From: Nemertoderma westbladi
Lineage: Eukaryota; Xenacoelomorpha; Nemertodermatida; Nemertodermatidae
Length of the DNA: 64,000 nt
Assembly (NCBI GenBank): GCA_032718475.1
Contig: JAUCBJ010007798.1
Coordinates: 1-64,000, forward strand
Direction of reading: 5' to 3'
Under the pieces are notes generated by a model, which was not told where the DNA came from, searched no databases, and saw nothing but the letters and a program-made list of their open reading frames with translations. Positions 1 to 10,653 of the stretch are shown in pieces (the stretch's first letter is position 1; the number at the start of each line of letters is the position of its first letter). A program made the translations under genes and the position numbers.

Positions 1-436
1 AGAAGCAATGTCAGTGTGAAGAGGCAAGTCGTTTCTAAGGTCTACCCAGAGCTTGGTTTAGCCGAGACACGAGGATCTGAACTTTGCATTCCTAATACTC
101 TGCCTACCAATAATACTGGAATATAGTAGTGGCTTTATTGTACTTTAATAAGTACGGAGATTTCATCTTACTGTAGTCACGTATTTATAATGTAATACGG
201 GCAGTAAGGAAAGAGAAAAAGAATTATTTCTCGCCGTCGCACTAAATATATAATATAAGTAATTACGTAAGAAACACAAATACATATTGCACTAATCTAC
301 TAAATAATCGCTAAAATAACATTCTACTGAATAAAATTAAATAAAACGATTATAATAAAATTATATAATAATACATACATAAATATAAAAGAATAAAAAT
401 ATATAAAATATAGTCATACACCCACTCCAGCCGTTG
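1..436 (-). repeat. BEL element 3' end: candidate polypurine tract and partial 3' LTR
   Basis: This AT-rich stretch lies just downstream (minus-strand sense) of the BEL gag-pol stop codon. On the minus strand a purine-rich run (about 421-432) is followed by TGTATGACT, a plausible TG start of an LTR at about position 420. The LTR would run off the left edge of the window. No matching LTR was found upstream of the gene, so the boundary is inferred from position and the purine tract, not from an LTR pair. Confidence 0.5.
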
Positions 437-3400
437 TTAAGTTGGGGAGTCCCTAGATGTTTGTTGGATTAGGGAGGTGGTCGTGGGAAGAGTATCTTGC
501 CTCCCATAGTTTCCGGAGAGTTCTCTGTCTCTTTCCAGTAAACATAAGCGACCCACTGGGCGATTGAGCTGCTGCGTCTCGAAGACAATTCCCGGTTTCT
601 TGAAGTTACGTCGCATGACGACGAGTTCTACCGATCGCACCAAACCGTCATCCGAGATGTGAGTCTCGATGATACGACCTGTCTGCCACCGCTTACGTGG
701 AAGATCTACATCCACAATAAGAACCATGTCTCCAGCGCTAACGTTTTCTTGCTGCGCAAACCACTTAGTTCGAAGTTGTAGCGTGGGCAGATAATGTTTT
801 TCGAAATGGTCAGTGTGTACGAAGTGCGTGGGTGTTAGAGCTTCCAGGGAATCGGGACTCGATGAGACTGGCATAAGTGGTCTCTCGTTGAGATAGGCGG
901 CGATTTCCTCCATTAACGTCCGCAACAGTTCGTCGGTGAGATACGCGCGGCAAGGCACTATAAAGTGAAATGCTGTCTTCACACTTCTTATTAATCTCTC
1001 CCAACTTCCTCCCCACCAAGGGGCGTCGGCGGCGTTGAAGGTCCAACTAGACGCTGTTACTCGTAGTTGATCGTCCACCTGTCTTTGGTTCCAATCTTTG
1101 ACGTAAGCTTTGATTTCATTGTTGGCACCAATGAAGTTTGTTCCCTTATCAGATCTCATCGTGTTACTAGTGCCAAAGCGAGCGATCTGCCGTCGTAAGC
1201 TTAATAGAAAGCTATTGGTAGATAAATCGTTCACCATATCGAGATGGATGGCTCTACAAGTCATACAAACAAAGATTACACACCATCTCTTGACCATAGT
1301 CCTAGCACGATATACTTCAATAGGGCCAAATAAATCTACACCGGTATTAGTAAAGGGTGGTTCATAGAAGCTTACTCGTTCCCTAGGTAATTCTGCCTCT
1401 CGCTGTGTTAAAGGCCTACTGAATGCTTTCCTACAGGGTATACAGTTCCTAAGAACTTGGTTCAGAGCTCTACGGGGTTTATAAAAATAATAGCGAGTTC
1501 GAATTTCGCTAAGAACTCGTTCTCTACCAGCATGATAAAGTTTGCTGTGAACATCTACAATCATCTTGACTTGTATTTCAAGATTTCTAATGAGTATGGG
1601 GAACTTAGTGTCAAAGGATAATGGTGCATTCGTTAACCTTCCTCCAACACGTATCAACCCATCTATCATTGTGCTAGAGAAACGATCCCTTAAGCGCATC
1701 TGTGGATTTCTTAACAACAGGAAATACTTATCGGAATCTTCACAGCATTGCAGGAGTCTCAGCATCTGCTTGTTGGTTTCTTCATGCTCCTGATAACTGA
1801 TCTTCTCCTTCAGAAACCTGTCGGGTATCTTATATTTGGGAAGATCTTTAATAACATGGACCTGCACTGATGTTATTGGAGCGGTATCACCTTTGGCCTT
1901 CATCGCGGAGTAGTGATGGTGAAAACATATCTTTAAATATGTAACGGCCTTACAGAGCCGATTCCAGGAACTGTAGTGATGTATCGCTCTCTGCAGAAGA
2001 GGTGAGAGTCCTTGCGAGACGTCTGGTATTCCAGATTTCCAATCCTTATCACGGATTTCCACAACGGGTTTATTTGTGGCTGTGGGTTTCTGATCCAAAG
2101 CGTCATCTCCGGAAGTATGTAGTACAGACAGATCTACCGTGGGTTTGAATAACTTCGATTTACTCGCCCGAGTTTTAGGTTTGACTTTCTCCGCTCCCTT
2201 GGCCTGTCTAATCTCTGCTGTAGTAAAATGAGGAGGCCATTCTTCTTCTTCTTTGTAGAGGAAGTCGGGTCCACCTAACCAGTCTGGAGTATCTACCAGT
2301 TCTTGTGGAGTTGCTCCCCTGGAGGCGATGTCTGCTGGGATAATCGTTCCGGGGCAATGTCTCCATTGATCCATCGTTGTGAGACTGAGTATAATGGCTA
2401 CTCTGTTGGTAACGAAGACGCTGAACTGACAGACTTCATTGGTTATATACTCCAACACGAGTAAAGCGTCGGTCCAATAGACAGTTTTCTCCAGCGGATA
2501 GTCGATCTGTTCTGTTACATTCCGGCCGATGGCTGTAACGTATAGAGCCGCTTTTAACTCCGCTCGAGGAACTTTCAACTTGTTGTTTATCAATGCCTTA
2601 GAGGTAACCAAGGCGACTTTGATTCCGTCCGGAGTTTCCACCCTTAGGTAGGCTACTATACCTATTCCCATATCGCTGGCGTCTCCAAACACATGGAGTT
2701 GATAGGAATACGTAGGGAGAACATGACCAAAATATGAACGGGAAATTATAAAATTCTCGATGGCTGGTAGAGAATCTTCCCACTTCATCCACTTCTTTAA
2801 TAATTCTCCCTTAAGTGGATCGTCCCATGAGTGGTTTTCAAGCCACATTTGTTGTACTAAACTCCGAGCAATCAATATAACTGGGCTAATAAATCCCAAT
2901 GGATCGAAATAAGTGCTCAGGATACTTAAACAAATCCGTTTAGTCCGAACTGGATTATCTCGCTGTTTTAGTTGGAAAAACAGGATATCTCTTTCTGTGT
3001 CCCATTTCAAACCAAGGGTCTTAGTTTCTGGGAGATCATCCTTTATTAGATCTAGGTCTTTTGCTCCTCGATCTTCTACCGGGATCGACTCCAGAAACTC
3101 ACGGGAGTTGCTGGTGAATTTAGTTAATCGAAATCCACCTCTTTTTAAGCACTCTACCGTTCCTTTAGCGACGTCAATGGCTTCTTCGACTGATGGAAGG
3201 GACTTTAGATTATCGTCCATGTAGATGTCTCGTTTGATATTGTCGATCACCTCTTTAGAGAAGGCGTCTCGGTTGTCATCCGCAGTGGTGCGCACCACGG
3301 AACAGGCGTTTGAAGGGCTCGAGATTATCCCAAAAGCCTGGATGGTCATCCAGTACTCCACCGGTTTCTGGTTGAGGTCTCCTTCAGGCCACCACAGAAA

Positions 3401-6400
3401 TCGTAGGCTGTCTCGATCTCTATCCAGCGCCTTGACTTGTAAGAACATGCCTTCTATATCTGAGGCGAAAGCAATGGAATATTGTCTTAATCTTAAAAGT
3501 ATTCCCAACAATGATTGGAGTAAGTTGGGTCCGGGTAGCAATTCAGAATTAAGGGATTGGCCCATATAGAGGGCGGAGCCGTCAAACACCACTCGTACTT
3601 CATGGGGTTTACCGGGTTTGGGAACGTAATGGTGAGTTAAATAATACGTTCTCTCAGTTATAGGTGTTTCTTCCGGTACTAGCTCCGCATATCCCTTGCT
3701 AATAAACTTCTTCAACTGCGTTTGATACATTTCTTTAGCTGAAGAATTTGCCGTAAGGTGTCGATGTAGTTGAGCAATTCTTTTCTCCGCCAAGGGTCTG
3801 TTGTTCACGAACTTTGGTTCTCGCTTTCGGAAAGGTAGACCGATCTCATATCTACCTTGATCTTTAAGAAAACGTGTAGTTGTCGCTTGGATCTGCTTGG
3901 CTCTTTCTTCCTCCACCGATAGGGCCTTATCGTAGGAGTTGGGCTCTACAGCCTCTTGAGTAAAGAATCTTACGGCGTGTTCATCCCGAGTCTTGGCATT
4001 ATAACGTTCAATGACGTCATTAAGCTCGTCGTTATAGTCGTCTCGCTCTGATGGGAGAAGGAGTTGACATAAGTTCACTTGGTTTTGCCAAGTCTCGCTT
4101 TCCTTAAGGAGATCGATGGCATTCTCCTCATCGAAGAGTTGATGTATATCGTCGTTGTCTGAGGAGTATGGAGTTCCCTCAGTTGGATCGTCTAACTCAC
4201 TGTTCTCAACTTCCCATTCTCGCACTTGATATACCTGATCTTTCGGTAATCTTTCCATGAGAGTTCTACGGGAAGGGCCAGTAAAGTACCAACCCACTCT
4301 AGTTCTTACCGCATAAGGTTGTAATGGTTGCGGTTGAGCGGGCCGTTTCTCTAATGTCTCGAGCGCTTCATGCGCGTTTTGACCGATGAGTATTTGCACT
4401 CCAGGGTAATCGGTGTCGAATCTAGGTATTTCCAGCTGCTGGGTGAAATCGTCCTCGTCCCAGTTATAAGGTTCCACTTGGGTGGTAGCGAAGTTCTTTA
4501 TCGCCACCATTTTCACTGACCTTATGCTATGTTCTCCTAGTTCATCCTGGGGGGTGGACAACGCACCTACATAATAATCCGTGATTACTGTAGATTTCCA
4601 AACCTGCATAATTCCTGACATGTTTAGCTTAGTTCGGAACTTGGGTTGTCCAGCAAAGATGTCTTCGGCTAGTTCTTTGTCGATGAATGTTCCTGTACTA
4701 CCAGAGTCAAGGAGGGCGTTCACTACATAACTCCTTTTAGGTCCGTGGACCCTTACCTGTACTACAGGAAATTCTCGGATTCCTACATTGGAAGTTGGCG
4801 CTTTCCAAGATGGTTGTTGATCAGAAGTAGTTAGGGTGAGGTCGCTGTCTGTATCTTTTTCATACGTGAGTGCTCGATACACTGCGGTATTTATCATGTA
4901 ACAAGATTCGTTTTCGTCGGAGAACTCGTCCGTATAGAATCCTTCCATCTCAGATTGATCAGTGTCGTTCACATCACTGAATTGGACATGTAGTTCGGAA
5001 TCACTTACCTGACTCGGACTATTTCGCTCGAATTCAGTGTGCAACAAGATATGATGTTTCGCACCGCACTTTGCACACCTTGTGTCAGAGTAACAGGTTC
5101 GCCGTTGGTGTCCTTGTCTGAGGCAATTATAACACAACCGCTTATCCCACATGACTTCCCGTCTCTCAGTTAATGATTTCTTTAGGAATTCATCACACAT
5201 ATTCAAGCGATGGGTCCCGTCACATAGCGCACATTTCGGTTTGATGTTACTTACCTTACTTTGAGTAACATTGTGCACACTTGTTTTTTCTTCGGGCTTT
5301 CTCACCTGAATTCTCTTAGGAGACGTAGGAGGAGTTTTTCTTACCTGTTCTCTCCTGTCATTGGTTCGAGACTTGAATTTACTTACCTGATCTTTAGGCA
5401 TTTTATTGACATAATAAGATCTGTCAGTGTCTTTCCCGCTATCCTCTCCTTGAGAAGTCTGGCTTTCGCCGTCGTCTGTATAACACACTGGTGTTACCTT
5501 TCTCCTAGAGACGGGTTTTTCACTTACCTTGTTTTCCGGTGTCTTCTCTCTGGACAGTTTTAGGAGCTGTAATTTCACTTCTCCATCTAGGAATGACATG
5601 AGATCAGCCATGGTAGGGTCTCGTCGTTGTTGTTCCATCATATATAACACTTTCTTATCCCAGCGTGTACCTACTCCACCCTTCGGTAAAGTAGAAGCCA
5701 CGGCTCCAATAACCATAGAACTCTGATATTCATGAGACTTACCTAACCAATCTAATTGTCTACAGATCTCTTGAATCTCATCGGAAAACTCTATTATCCC
5801 GCTGCTAATGAACCTTCGGGGCGCTACTAATTTTGCATACAAATATTTAGCTATGTTATTCCTATTACCATACCTGATGTTTAGTGTATCCCAAACTTGT
5901 CTTAATCCGTCTGGATGTCCAATAAACTTTAACGCCATTAACTTGGGAGATCCTTCCAAGCACTCGATGAGGAATCTAAGTTTCTCTCCATTAGATAGTA
6001 CAGAGTTCTGTATGTTATCTTTATAATATTCATTAAAAGGTAACCATTTCATCTCATCTCCATTGAACTTGACTATCTCTCCCACCTTTACCGCTTGCCG
6101 GGCTTCGGTTCTAGCCATTTGACGCGTAAAACTTTCTTGGGCCATCGTGTTATTTAATATCGAGTTATCGGTATATAAATTTCTCGGATTATGATCAGGT
6201 CTATAGGGAATGTCATTATCAACAGGTCTATAATTACCCTTAATAGGGTTCACTATAGGAGTTTCTACTTCGCTAGCAGTATAGATGCGTGTATGCTCCA
6301 CACCTTGCGCATGAGATACTTCAGACCTAACAGGTTGACACATTGTTACAGGGGGTGGTGGTATACCCTTTTGTGTATTTACTAATTTATCGCGTTCTAG

Positions 6401-6589
6401 CACGATACTTTGCTGCACTTCTTGCAACTCTAACCTACTTTCCCTTACTGTGCCCTTGAATTGCTGAACGGTCTCCTGCATCTGCCCGAGCAGGAGATCC
6501 ATCCCCCGTCGTCTCTCATCCACCCATTCGACCGCCGAAGCGGGAGTCGCCAACGTTGTAGCGGGCGGACGAGGGACAACGGGCGACAA
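437..6589 (-). CDS. BEL/Pao LTR retrotransposon Gag-Pol polyprotein, uninterrupted
   Basis: A 2050-codon open frame for the proteins that copy and integrate a BEL/Pao retrotransposon. Approximate order: Gag with three Cys/His knuckles (residues 451-516), aspartic protease with DSGS (about 628), reverse transcriptase with motif A in ASDIEGMF (about 1045) and YMDD (about 1123), RNase H starting near FGDASDMG (about 1300), integrase zinc-binding His/Cys region (about 1690-1716), integrase catalytic D, D and E in GVDLFG, RSDKGTNF and SWERLIRSVK (about 1746-1865), and a C-terminal BEL-type domain (about 1956-1996). YMDD and the long integrase tail are typical of BEL/Pao. There is no internal stop or frameshift, so the copy is young or was recently functional. 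The frame opens at a TTG; the first in-frame ATG is residue 30, so the true N-terminus is probably cut by the neighbouring LINE insertion. Confidence 0.93.
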   Translation of the reverse strand: MSPVVPRPPATTLATPASAVEWVDERRRGMDLLLGQMQETVQQFKGTVRESRLELQEVQQSIVLERDKLVNTQKGIPPPPVTMCQPVRSEVSHAQGVEHTRIYTASEVETPIVNPIKGNYRPVDNDIPYRPDHNPRNLYTDNSILNNTMAQESFTRQMARTEARQAVKVGEIVKFNGDEMKWLPFNEYYKDNIQNSVLSNGEKLRFLIECLEGSPKLMALKFIGHPDGLRQVWDTLNIRYGNRNNIAKYLYAKLVAPRRFISSGIIEFSDEIQEICRQLDWLGKSHEYQSSMVIGAVASTLPKGGVGTRWDKKVLYMMEQQRRDPTMADLMSFLDGEVKLQLLKLSREKTPENKVSEKPVSRRKVTPVCYTDDGESQTSQGEDSGKDTDRSYYVNKMPKDQVSKFKSRTNDRREQVRKTPPTSPKRIQVRKPEEKTSVHNVTQSKVSNIKPKCALCDGTHRLNMCDEFLKKSLTERREVMWDKRLCYNCLRQGHQRRTCYSDTRCAKCGAKHHILLHTEFERNSPSQVSDSELHVQFSDVNDTDQSEMEGFYTDEFSDENESCYMINTAVYRALTYEKDTDSDLTLTTSDQQPSWKAPTSNVGIREFPVVQVRVHGPKRSYVVNALLDSGSTGTFIDKELAEDIFAGQPKFRTKLNMSGIMQVWKSTVITDYYVGALSTPQDELGEHSIRSVKMVAIKNFATTQVEPYNWDEDDFTQQLEIPRFDTDYPGVQILIGQNAHEALETLEKRPAQPQPLQPYAVRTRVGWYFTGPSRRTLMERLPKDQVYQVREWEVENSELDDPTEGTPYSSDNDDIHQLFDEENAIDLLKESETWQNQVNLCQLLLPSERDDYNDELNDVIERYNAKTRDEHAVRFFTQEAVEPNSYDKALSVEEERAKQIQATTTRFLKDQGRYEIGLPFRKREPKFVNNRPLAEKRIAQLHRHLTANSSAKEMYQTQLKKFISKGYAELVPEETPITERTYYLTHHYVPKPGKPHEVRVVFDGSALYMGQSLNSELLPGPNLLQSLLGILLRLRQYSIAFASDIEGMFLQVKALDRDRDSLRFLWWPEGDLNQKPVEYWMTIQAFGIISSPSNACSVVRTTADDNRDAFSKEVIDNIKRDIYMDDNLKSLPSVEEAIDVAKGTVECLKRGGFRLTKFTSNSREFLESIPVEDRGAKDLDLIKDDLPETKTLGLKWDTERDILFFQLKQRDNPVRTKRICLSILSTYFDPLGFISPVILIARSLVQQMWLENHSWDDPLKGELLKKWMKWEDSLPAIENFIISRSYFGHVLPTYSYQLHVFGDASDMGIGIVAYLRVETPDGIKVALVTSKALINNKLKVPRAELKAALYVTAIGRNVTEQIDYPLEKTVYWTDALLVLEYITNEVCQFSVFVTNRVAIILSLTTMDQWRHCPGTIIPADIASRGATPQELVDTPDWLGGPDFLYKEEEEWPPHFTTAEIRQAKGAEKVKPKTRASKSKLFKPTVDLSVLHTSGDDALDQKPTATNKPVVEIRDKDWKSGIPDVSQGLSPLLQRAIHHYSSWNRLCKAVTYLKICFHHHYSAMKAKGDTAPITSVQVHVIKDLPKYKIPDRFLKEKISYQEHEETNKQMLRLLQCCEDSDKYFLLLRNPQMRLRDRFSSTMIDGLIRVGGRLTNAPLSFDTKFPILIRNLEIQVKMIVDVHSKLYHAGRERVLSEIRTRYYFYKPRRALNQVLRNCIPCRKAFSRPLTQREAELPRERVSFYEPPFTNTGVDLFGPIEVYRARTMVKRWCVIFVCMTCRAIHLDMVNDLSTNSFLLSLRRQIARFGTSNTMRSDKGTNFIGANNEIKAYVKDWNQRQVDDQLRVTASSWTFNAADAPWWGGSWERLIRSVKTAFHFIVPCRAYLTDELLRTLMEEIAAYLNERPLMPVSSSPDSLEALTPTHFVHTDHFEKHYLPTLQLRTKWFAQQENVSAGDMVLIVDVDLPRKRWQTGRIIETHISDDGLVRSVELVVMRRNFKKPGIVFETQQLNRPVGRLCLLERDRELSGNYGRQDTLPTTTSLIQQTSRDSPT

Positions 6590-6630
6590 ATCATGAATAT
6601 TTCGCTCGGAGTCCAGGGCATGAACTGTCT

Positions 6631-7105
6631 CTTATTTCTTATTTATTTATTTCCTCCAAAATTATAAAATAAAAATAACGCACAATACCCTACAAAATTG
6701 ATTGCTGGGTTGATTGGTGTGAGCTTCCGCTATAGCATAGCTAGTGTAGTTTTAGCTCACCCCTGCATCTGGAGAGTTCTAGAATGTTTAAAGTAAATTT
6801 AATTATACAGATAGGTGGGTGCGGTGCGGTTGACTGCTGTCGGAATTTTATAAATATTTGTTTTTTCCTGCATGTAAAAAAATAAATTTGTGGTATGTAC
6901 AAGACTGCATAGCAAACTGATGATAACCAATAGGGGAGAATGTATATGTAAAGAAAAAAAGTATGAAACTATATATATGACGCAAAATATGTAAAGGAAA
7001 ATATATTTATATAACGCAAGTTGTTGATAACCAATTGGGGAGAATGTATATGAAAAAAGGATAATGAAAAAATATATGTATGCTATTGAAATTGAAATGG
7101 TTTAA
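6631..7105 (-). other. 3' UTR and A-rich tail of the 7.1-10.4 kb LINE
   Basis: Non-coding sequence downstream of the LINE stop codon. On the minus strand it ends in an AAATA-type run (6631-6653), a typical LINE tail, directly against the BEL gag start. It contains two copies of a block around the motif GATAACCAAT/GGGGAGAATGTATATG (about 6918-6950 and 7027-7055), a tandem duplication with a period of about 110 bp. A TTGAAATTGAAA-like motif lies just after the stop. Confidence 0.65.
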
Positions 7106-10100
7106 TCATATCTGCAGTAAGTGGTATTTTAATTTTTTCTTAAATATCGCCAGGTTTCGACTGCCCCTAATAAGTTGTGATAATGAGTTCCACAAAAGTG
7201 GCCCTTGCATAGATAATGAAAGATGGCGAACATCCAAACGAGCCGGAGGTAAATGATACAGGCCAGAGGAAGCAGAGCGAGTATTATATGAGTGAACCGA
7301 AGAGGCTTTAGTAAAGAGGTAAGCTAGAGGGTGAGATGGATTATTATGGACTTCAAACATGAGTATTAGCACCTGGTATTTATAGAGGAGATCTAGAGGT
7401 AGGATACGTAATTGTTGGTAGATGGGATAGGATGAGGATTGAGAATGATTAAATGTGATACAACGCAATATCTTATTGATTTTTATTTTCAAAGGAGCTG
7501 TGTTTGACTTGTAAGTGCCGCCCCAAACAATCAAGCCATAGAAAATGTAAGGATAAATTAATGTATTAAAAAGCATGCGGAGTAACTCTCTAGAAAGTAT
7601 ATGTCGAAGTTTATAGAACAGTCCACCTGTTTTAGAAATTTTTTTAAGTATGTATTTAATGTGCGCCTTAAATGTGAGTTTATCATCTATAATTATGCCT
7701 AAGTATTTTGCAGCGGACGTGTATCTGATGGGTTTGTTGTTGATATTAATTGTTGTGCTTGGTAAGTTGAAATTTTGCGAGAATGTAAATATGGAGTATT
7801 CTGTTTTATCGGTGTTTAAGGTTAATTTATTATCTATCAGCCAATCATTAATTAAATTACTTTCGGTATTTATAGTATTAGTTAATCTGGTTATGTTACT
7901 ATCGTGGAACATGAGAGATGTATCGTCTGCAAACAGAGTGGCAATGAGAGAGGTTGCATTTGGGAGATCATTTATATAAAGTAAAAAAAGAATTGGGCCT
8001 AGTACCGAACCTTGCGGGATACCACAGGTGATTGAATTAACTAAAGATGACGTAACACCTAATGAAACAAACTGTTTACGATTGGATAAGTAATCTGAGA
8101 AAATCGACAGAGGGGTTCCACGTATACCATATGACTGAAGTTTCTTTATAAGGATGGAGTGGTCAAGAGTATCAAATGCCTTACGGAGGTCTATATATAC
8201 TAAACAAGAGGATTGATGATTATCGAGAGCATTTCGAATTGACTCCACTATATTTATTACTGCATATGATGTGGTGAATTTTTTCCGGAAGCCGAATTGA
8301 TTACGCGAAATTACATTGAATTTATTAAGGTATGCTATAAGCTGGTTGTATAAAACTGTTTCAAAAATTTTATGGAAAACAGGGAGGAGGGAGATTGGAC
8401 GGTAGTTTGTAGGAAGAAATGGGTTACCACCCTTATAAGCTGGAATGACCTTTGCTAACTTAAGACAATCAGGAAAATGCCCTAGTCGTAAACTGAGATT
8501 AATCAAGCTACATAAATGAGTAGATATAAATGGGGCCGCAAGCTTTACTAAAGAAATCGGAAAATCGTCATTGGAGGCGCACTTCTCATCTAATTGTAAA
8601 ATGATGTAATGAATTTCAGCGGGAGATGTTTCTGAAAGTCCGAAGGAATTGGATTTGGAATGTCTTACATGGCGAGTAGGACAACGAGAACTTGAAGCAA
8701 ATTGTGAAGCAAGTTGAGGACCAATGTTGGAAAATAAATTGTTAAAGGCGTTGGCTATATCAGCTGGATTGGAGAGACAAATAATTTTCCCGTCTTTGTC
8801 CACGTTTAATCTCTTTGGTGTTGATGTTTTTGCAGAACGGTGTAATAAAGAGTTTAATGTTTTCCAAGTCTTACGCATATTATTAGAATTTTTATTGAAT
8901 TCGGAGTTGTAGTATTGTTTTTCAGCTGCTCTAAGTAGTGTGGTTAATTTATTTCTGTATAATTTATAACGATTATGATTTTCAGTTGTGGGTGATTTAG
9001 AATATATTGCGTATAATAAGTTTTTCTTTTTTATTCCTAAAATTAGCGATTTTGTGAGCCAAGGTTTCTTTGGAACATCTCGTTTTTGTACAACCACGGA
9101 GGGAAGGTTATCCTTGCAAATATTTGTGAAGTCATCATAAAAACTTTCTAGTTTAAGTTTGTCAGGGGTGTTATTAGCTGAATATCTAAAGGAAAAGTTT
9201 CGTACATCATTAGTAAACCTATCTTTATTAAATTGTGAGTAATCGTAAGTGCGCTTTGTATCAGGAGGAAGAAAAAACATAGAATAATCAGTTAAAACCA
9301 TGAAAGTAGGAAGGTGGTCGGTAGTACCAGTTTCTGTTAAAAATACACCAGGTGAGCAAATAGATGAGTGTATATTACAAAGGATGTGGTCTATAGTAGA
9401 TCTAGAATAGGGAGTGATACGAGTATGTTGGTTTATAGTTTGAGTGAAGCCGTTAGAAGATATTGCATTAATATATTCACTAGTACGAGGCTTATTTGGT
9501 TTAGAAACATCAATATTATAATCACCGGTTATAACAACGTCGTAATTTGTTGAGGCCAATTTGGAAAGTGTATCATTAAAACCCTTATTAAAACTATCAA
9601 ATTCTATTTCGTCTGAGCGATAAATACATCCAATTATTAAGGGCTTATTAGGGTGAGGCCTCGCCACTTCTATCCAGCAATTTTCAGGGCCGTTGAAATG
9701 AAGGTCGGGTCGTATTGATGTTTCTAAATCGGAGCGCGCATAAATAGCCGTGCCTCCTCTGGCTAGTCTCTTACCCCATTTTCGAAAATCACAGTAAGGT
9801 TCCTTAAAACCACGAACGGCAACTTCATTTAATACACTATCTTTAGTTAAAAACGTTTCAGAAAAAGTCAGAATGTCGAAATTGGCATTCATAGATTCCA
9901 AAAAATTTGTTATTGCACATATATTTGCGTTTAAGCTCCTGCAATTTAAATGCATTAATGAAAAATTCGATCTGCTGTCATTTCCGTAAAATTGGTTATC
10001 AAATATTGTTTCATTAAAGTAATCCCCTAGAATCAAATTGCAATTCAAGTTATCGTCAGGATTAATATCACTAAAGATGTTGCCAGCAGCCTGTATGTCT

Positions 10101-10396
10101 TCACAATTAACTTCACCCGTTTCATTAGAAAATATATCGAGATCGTCATTTTCAACACTACCAAAAGGAAATAGATAATGATAACAAAAATTGCACCAGT
10201 GTGATAAAATGGTAGTGTCTGAAAAATCGATAGTCTCAAAGAATGAACCACATTGTCGGTGATATTTCTGTTTACAAAGATTGCAGTTGATAATTAAATC
10301 TGAATTTTGAAAAGTTGAAAAACAAAGACCGCACCCAATGCCAACAGCCGTCGTCGCACTACCACTAGAATTAGTGTCTGACGCAATTTGTTGCAT
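7106..10396 (-). CDS. LINE (L2/CR1-type) endonuclease-reverse transcriptase with PHD-like N-terminus
   Basis: An intact 1096-residue ORF starting at ATG (10396). Residues about 22-72 hold a Cys/His pattern (CGLC, CNLC, H, C, CNFC) resembling a PHD finger. An apurinic-type endonuclease follows, with SETFLT, GDYNIDVS, STIDHILC and TTDHLP supplying the catalytic Glu, Asp, Asn and His residues. The reverse transcriptase has RKAFDTLDH (about 740), GIPQGSVLGP and FADD (about 824). The C-terminus (YNTRSAS, LWNSL, FKKKLK) is the tail usual for L2/CR1/Crack-type LINEs, and there is no RNase H. It would nick target DNA and copy its own RNA there. The frame is intact, though only about 74 bp lie between the ATG and the tail of the next LINE, so the 5' UTR may be truncated. 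The exact clade is not assigned. Confidence 0.9.
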   Translation of the reverse strand: MQQIASDTNSSGSATTAVGIGCGLCFSTFQNSDLIINCNLCKQKYHRQCGSFFETIDFSDTTILSHWCNFCYHYLFPFGSVENDDLDIFSNETGEVNCEDIQAAGNIFSDINPDDNLNCNLILGDYFNETIFDNQFYGNDSRSNFSLMHLNCRSLNANICAITNFLESMNANFDILTFSETFLTKDSVLNEVAVRGFKEPYCDFRKWGKRLARGGTAIYARSDLETSIRPDLHFNGPENCWIEVARPHPNKPLIIGCIYRSDEIEFDSFNKGFNDTLSKLASTNYDVVITGDYNIDVSKPNKPRTSEYINAISSNGFTQTINQHTRITPYSRSTIDHILCNIHSSICSPGVFLTETGTTDHLPTFMVLTDYSMFFLPPDTKRTYDYSQFNKDRFTNDVRNFSFRYSANNTPDKLKLESFYDDFTNICKDNLPSVVVQKRDVPKKPWLTKSLILGIKKKNLLYAIYSKSPTTENHNRYKLYRNKLTTLLRAAEKQYYNSEFNKNSNNMRKTWKTLNSLLHRSAKTSTPKRLNVDKDGKIICLSNPADIANAFNNLFSNIGPQLASQFASSSRCPTRHVRHSKSNSFGLSETSPAEIHYIILQLDEKCASNDDFPISLVKLAAPFISTHLCSLINLSLRLGHFPDCLKLAKVIPAYKGGNPFLPTNYRPISLLPVFHKIFETVLYNQLIAYLNKFNVISRNQFGFRKKFTTSYAVINIVESIRNALDNHQSSCLVYIDLRKAFDTLDHSILIKKLQSYGIRGTPLSIFSDYLSNRKQFVSLGVTSSLVNSITCGIPQGSVLGPILFLLYINDLPNATSLIATLFADDTSLMFHDSNITRLTNTINTESNLINDWLIDNKLTLNTDKTEYSIFTFSQNFNLPSTTININNKPIRYTSAAKYLGIIIDDKLTFKAHIKYILKKISKTGGLFYKLRHILSRELLRMLFNTLIYPYIFYGLIVWGGTYKSNTAPLKIKINKILRCITFNHSQSSSYPIYQQLRILPLDLLYKYQVLILMFEVHNNPSHPLAYLFTKASSVHSYNTRSASSGLYHLPPARLDVRHLSLSMQGPLLWNSLSQLIRGSRNLAIFKKKLKYHLLQI

Positions 10397-10470
10397 TATA
10401 CAATGTGTTATGTTGCAATATTTATCTTAAGTGGCCGCTAAAATTCAAATTACATTCCCCAGCAACCAAT
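10397..10470 (-). other. Short 5' leader of the 7.1-10.4 kb LINE
   Basis: Seventy-four bases between the LINE start codon and the A-rich tail of the next upstream LINE. No promoter motif is recognised. Confidence 0.4.
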
Positions 10471-10653
10471 GTTATTATTATTTATTCTTTATTCCAGGCC
10501 GAGGCCCATAAAAACAGATTACATATATTATTTATTAAGCACAATTGTTTGGAGATATTAAAATATGTACAGTACAAATAGTAAGCCTACCCTACCAACT
10601 AATCCAAATGTTCTTACATAAAACATAAAACACGATATACATAATATAGATTA

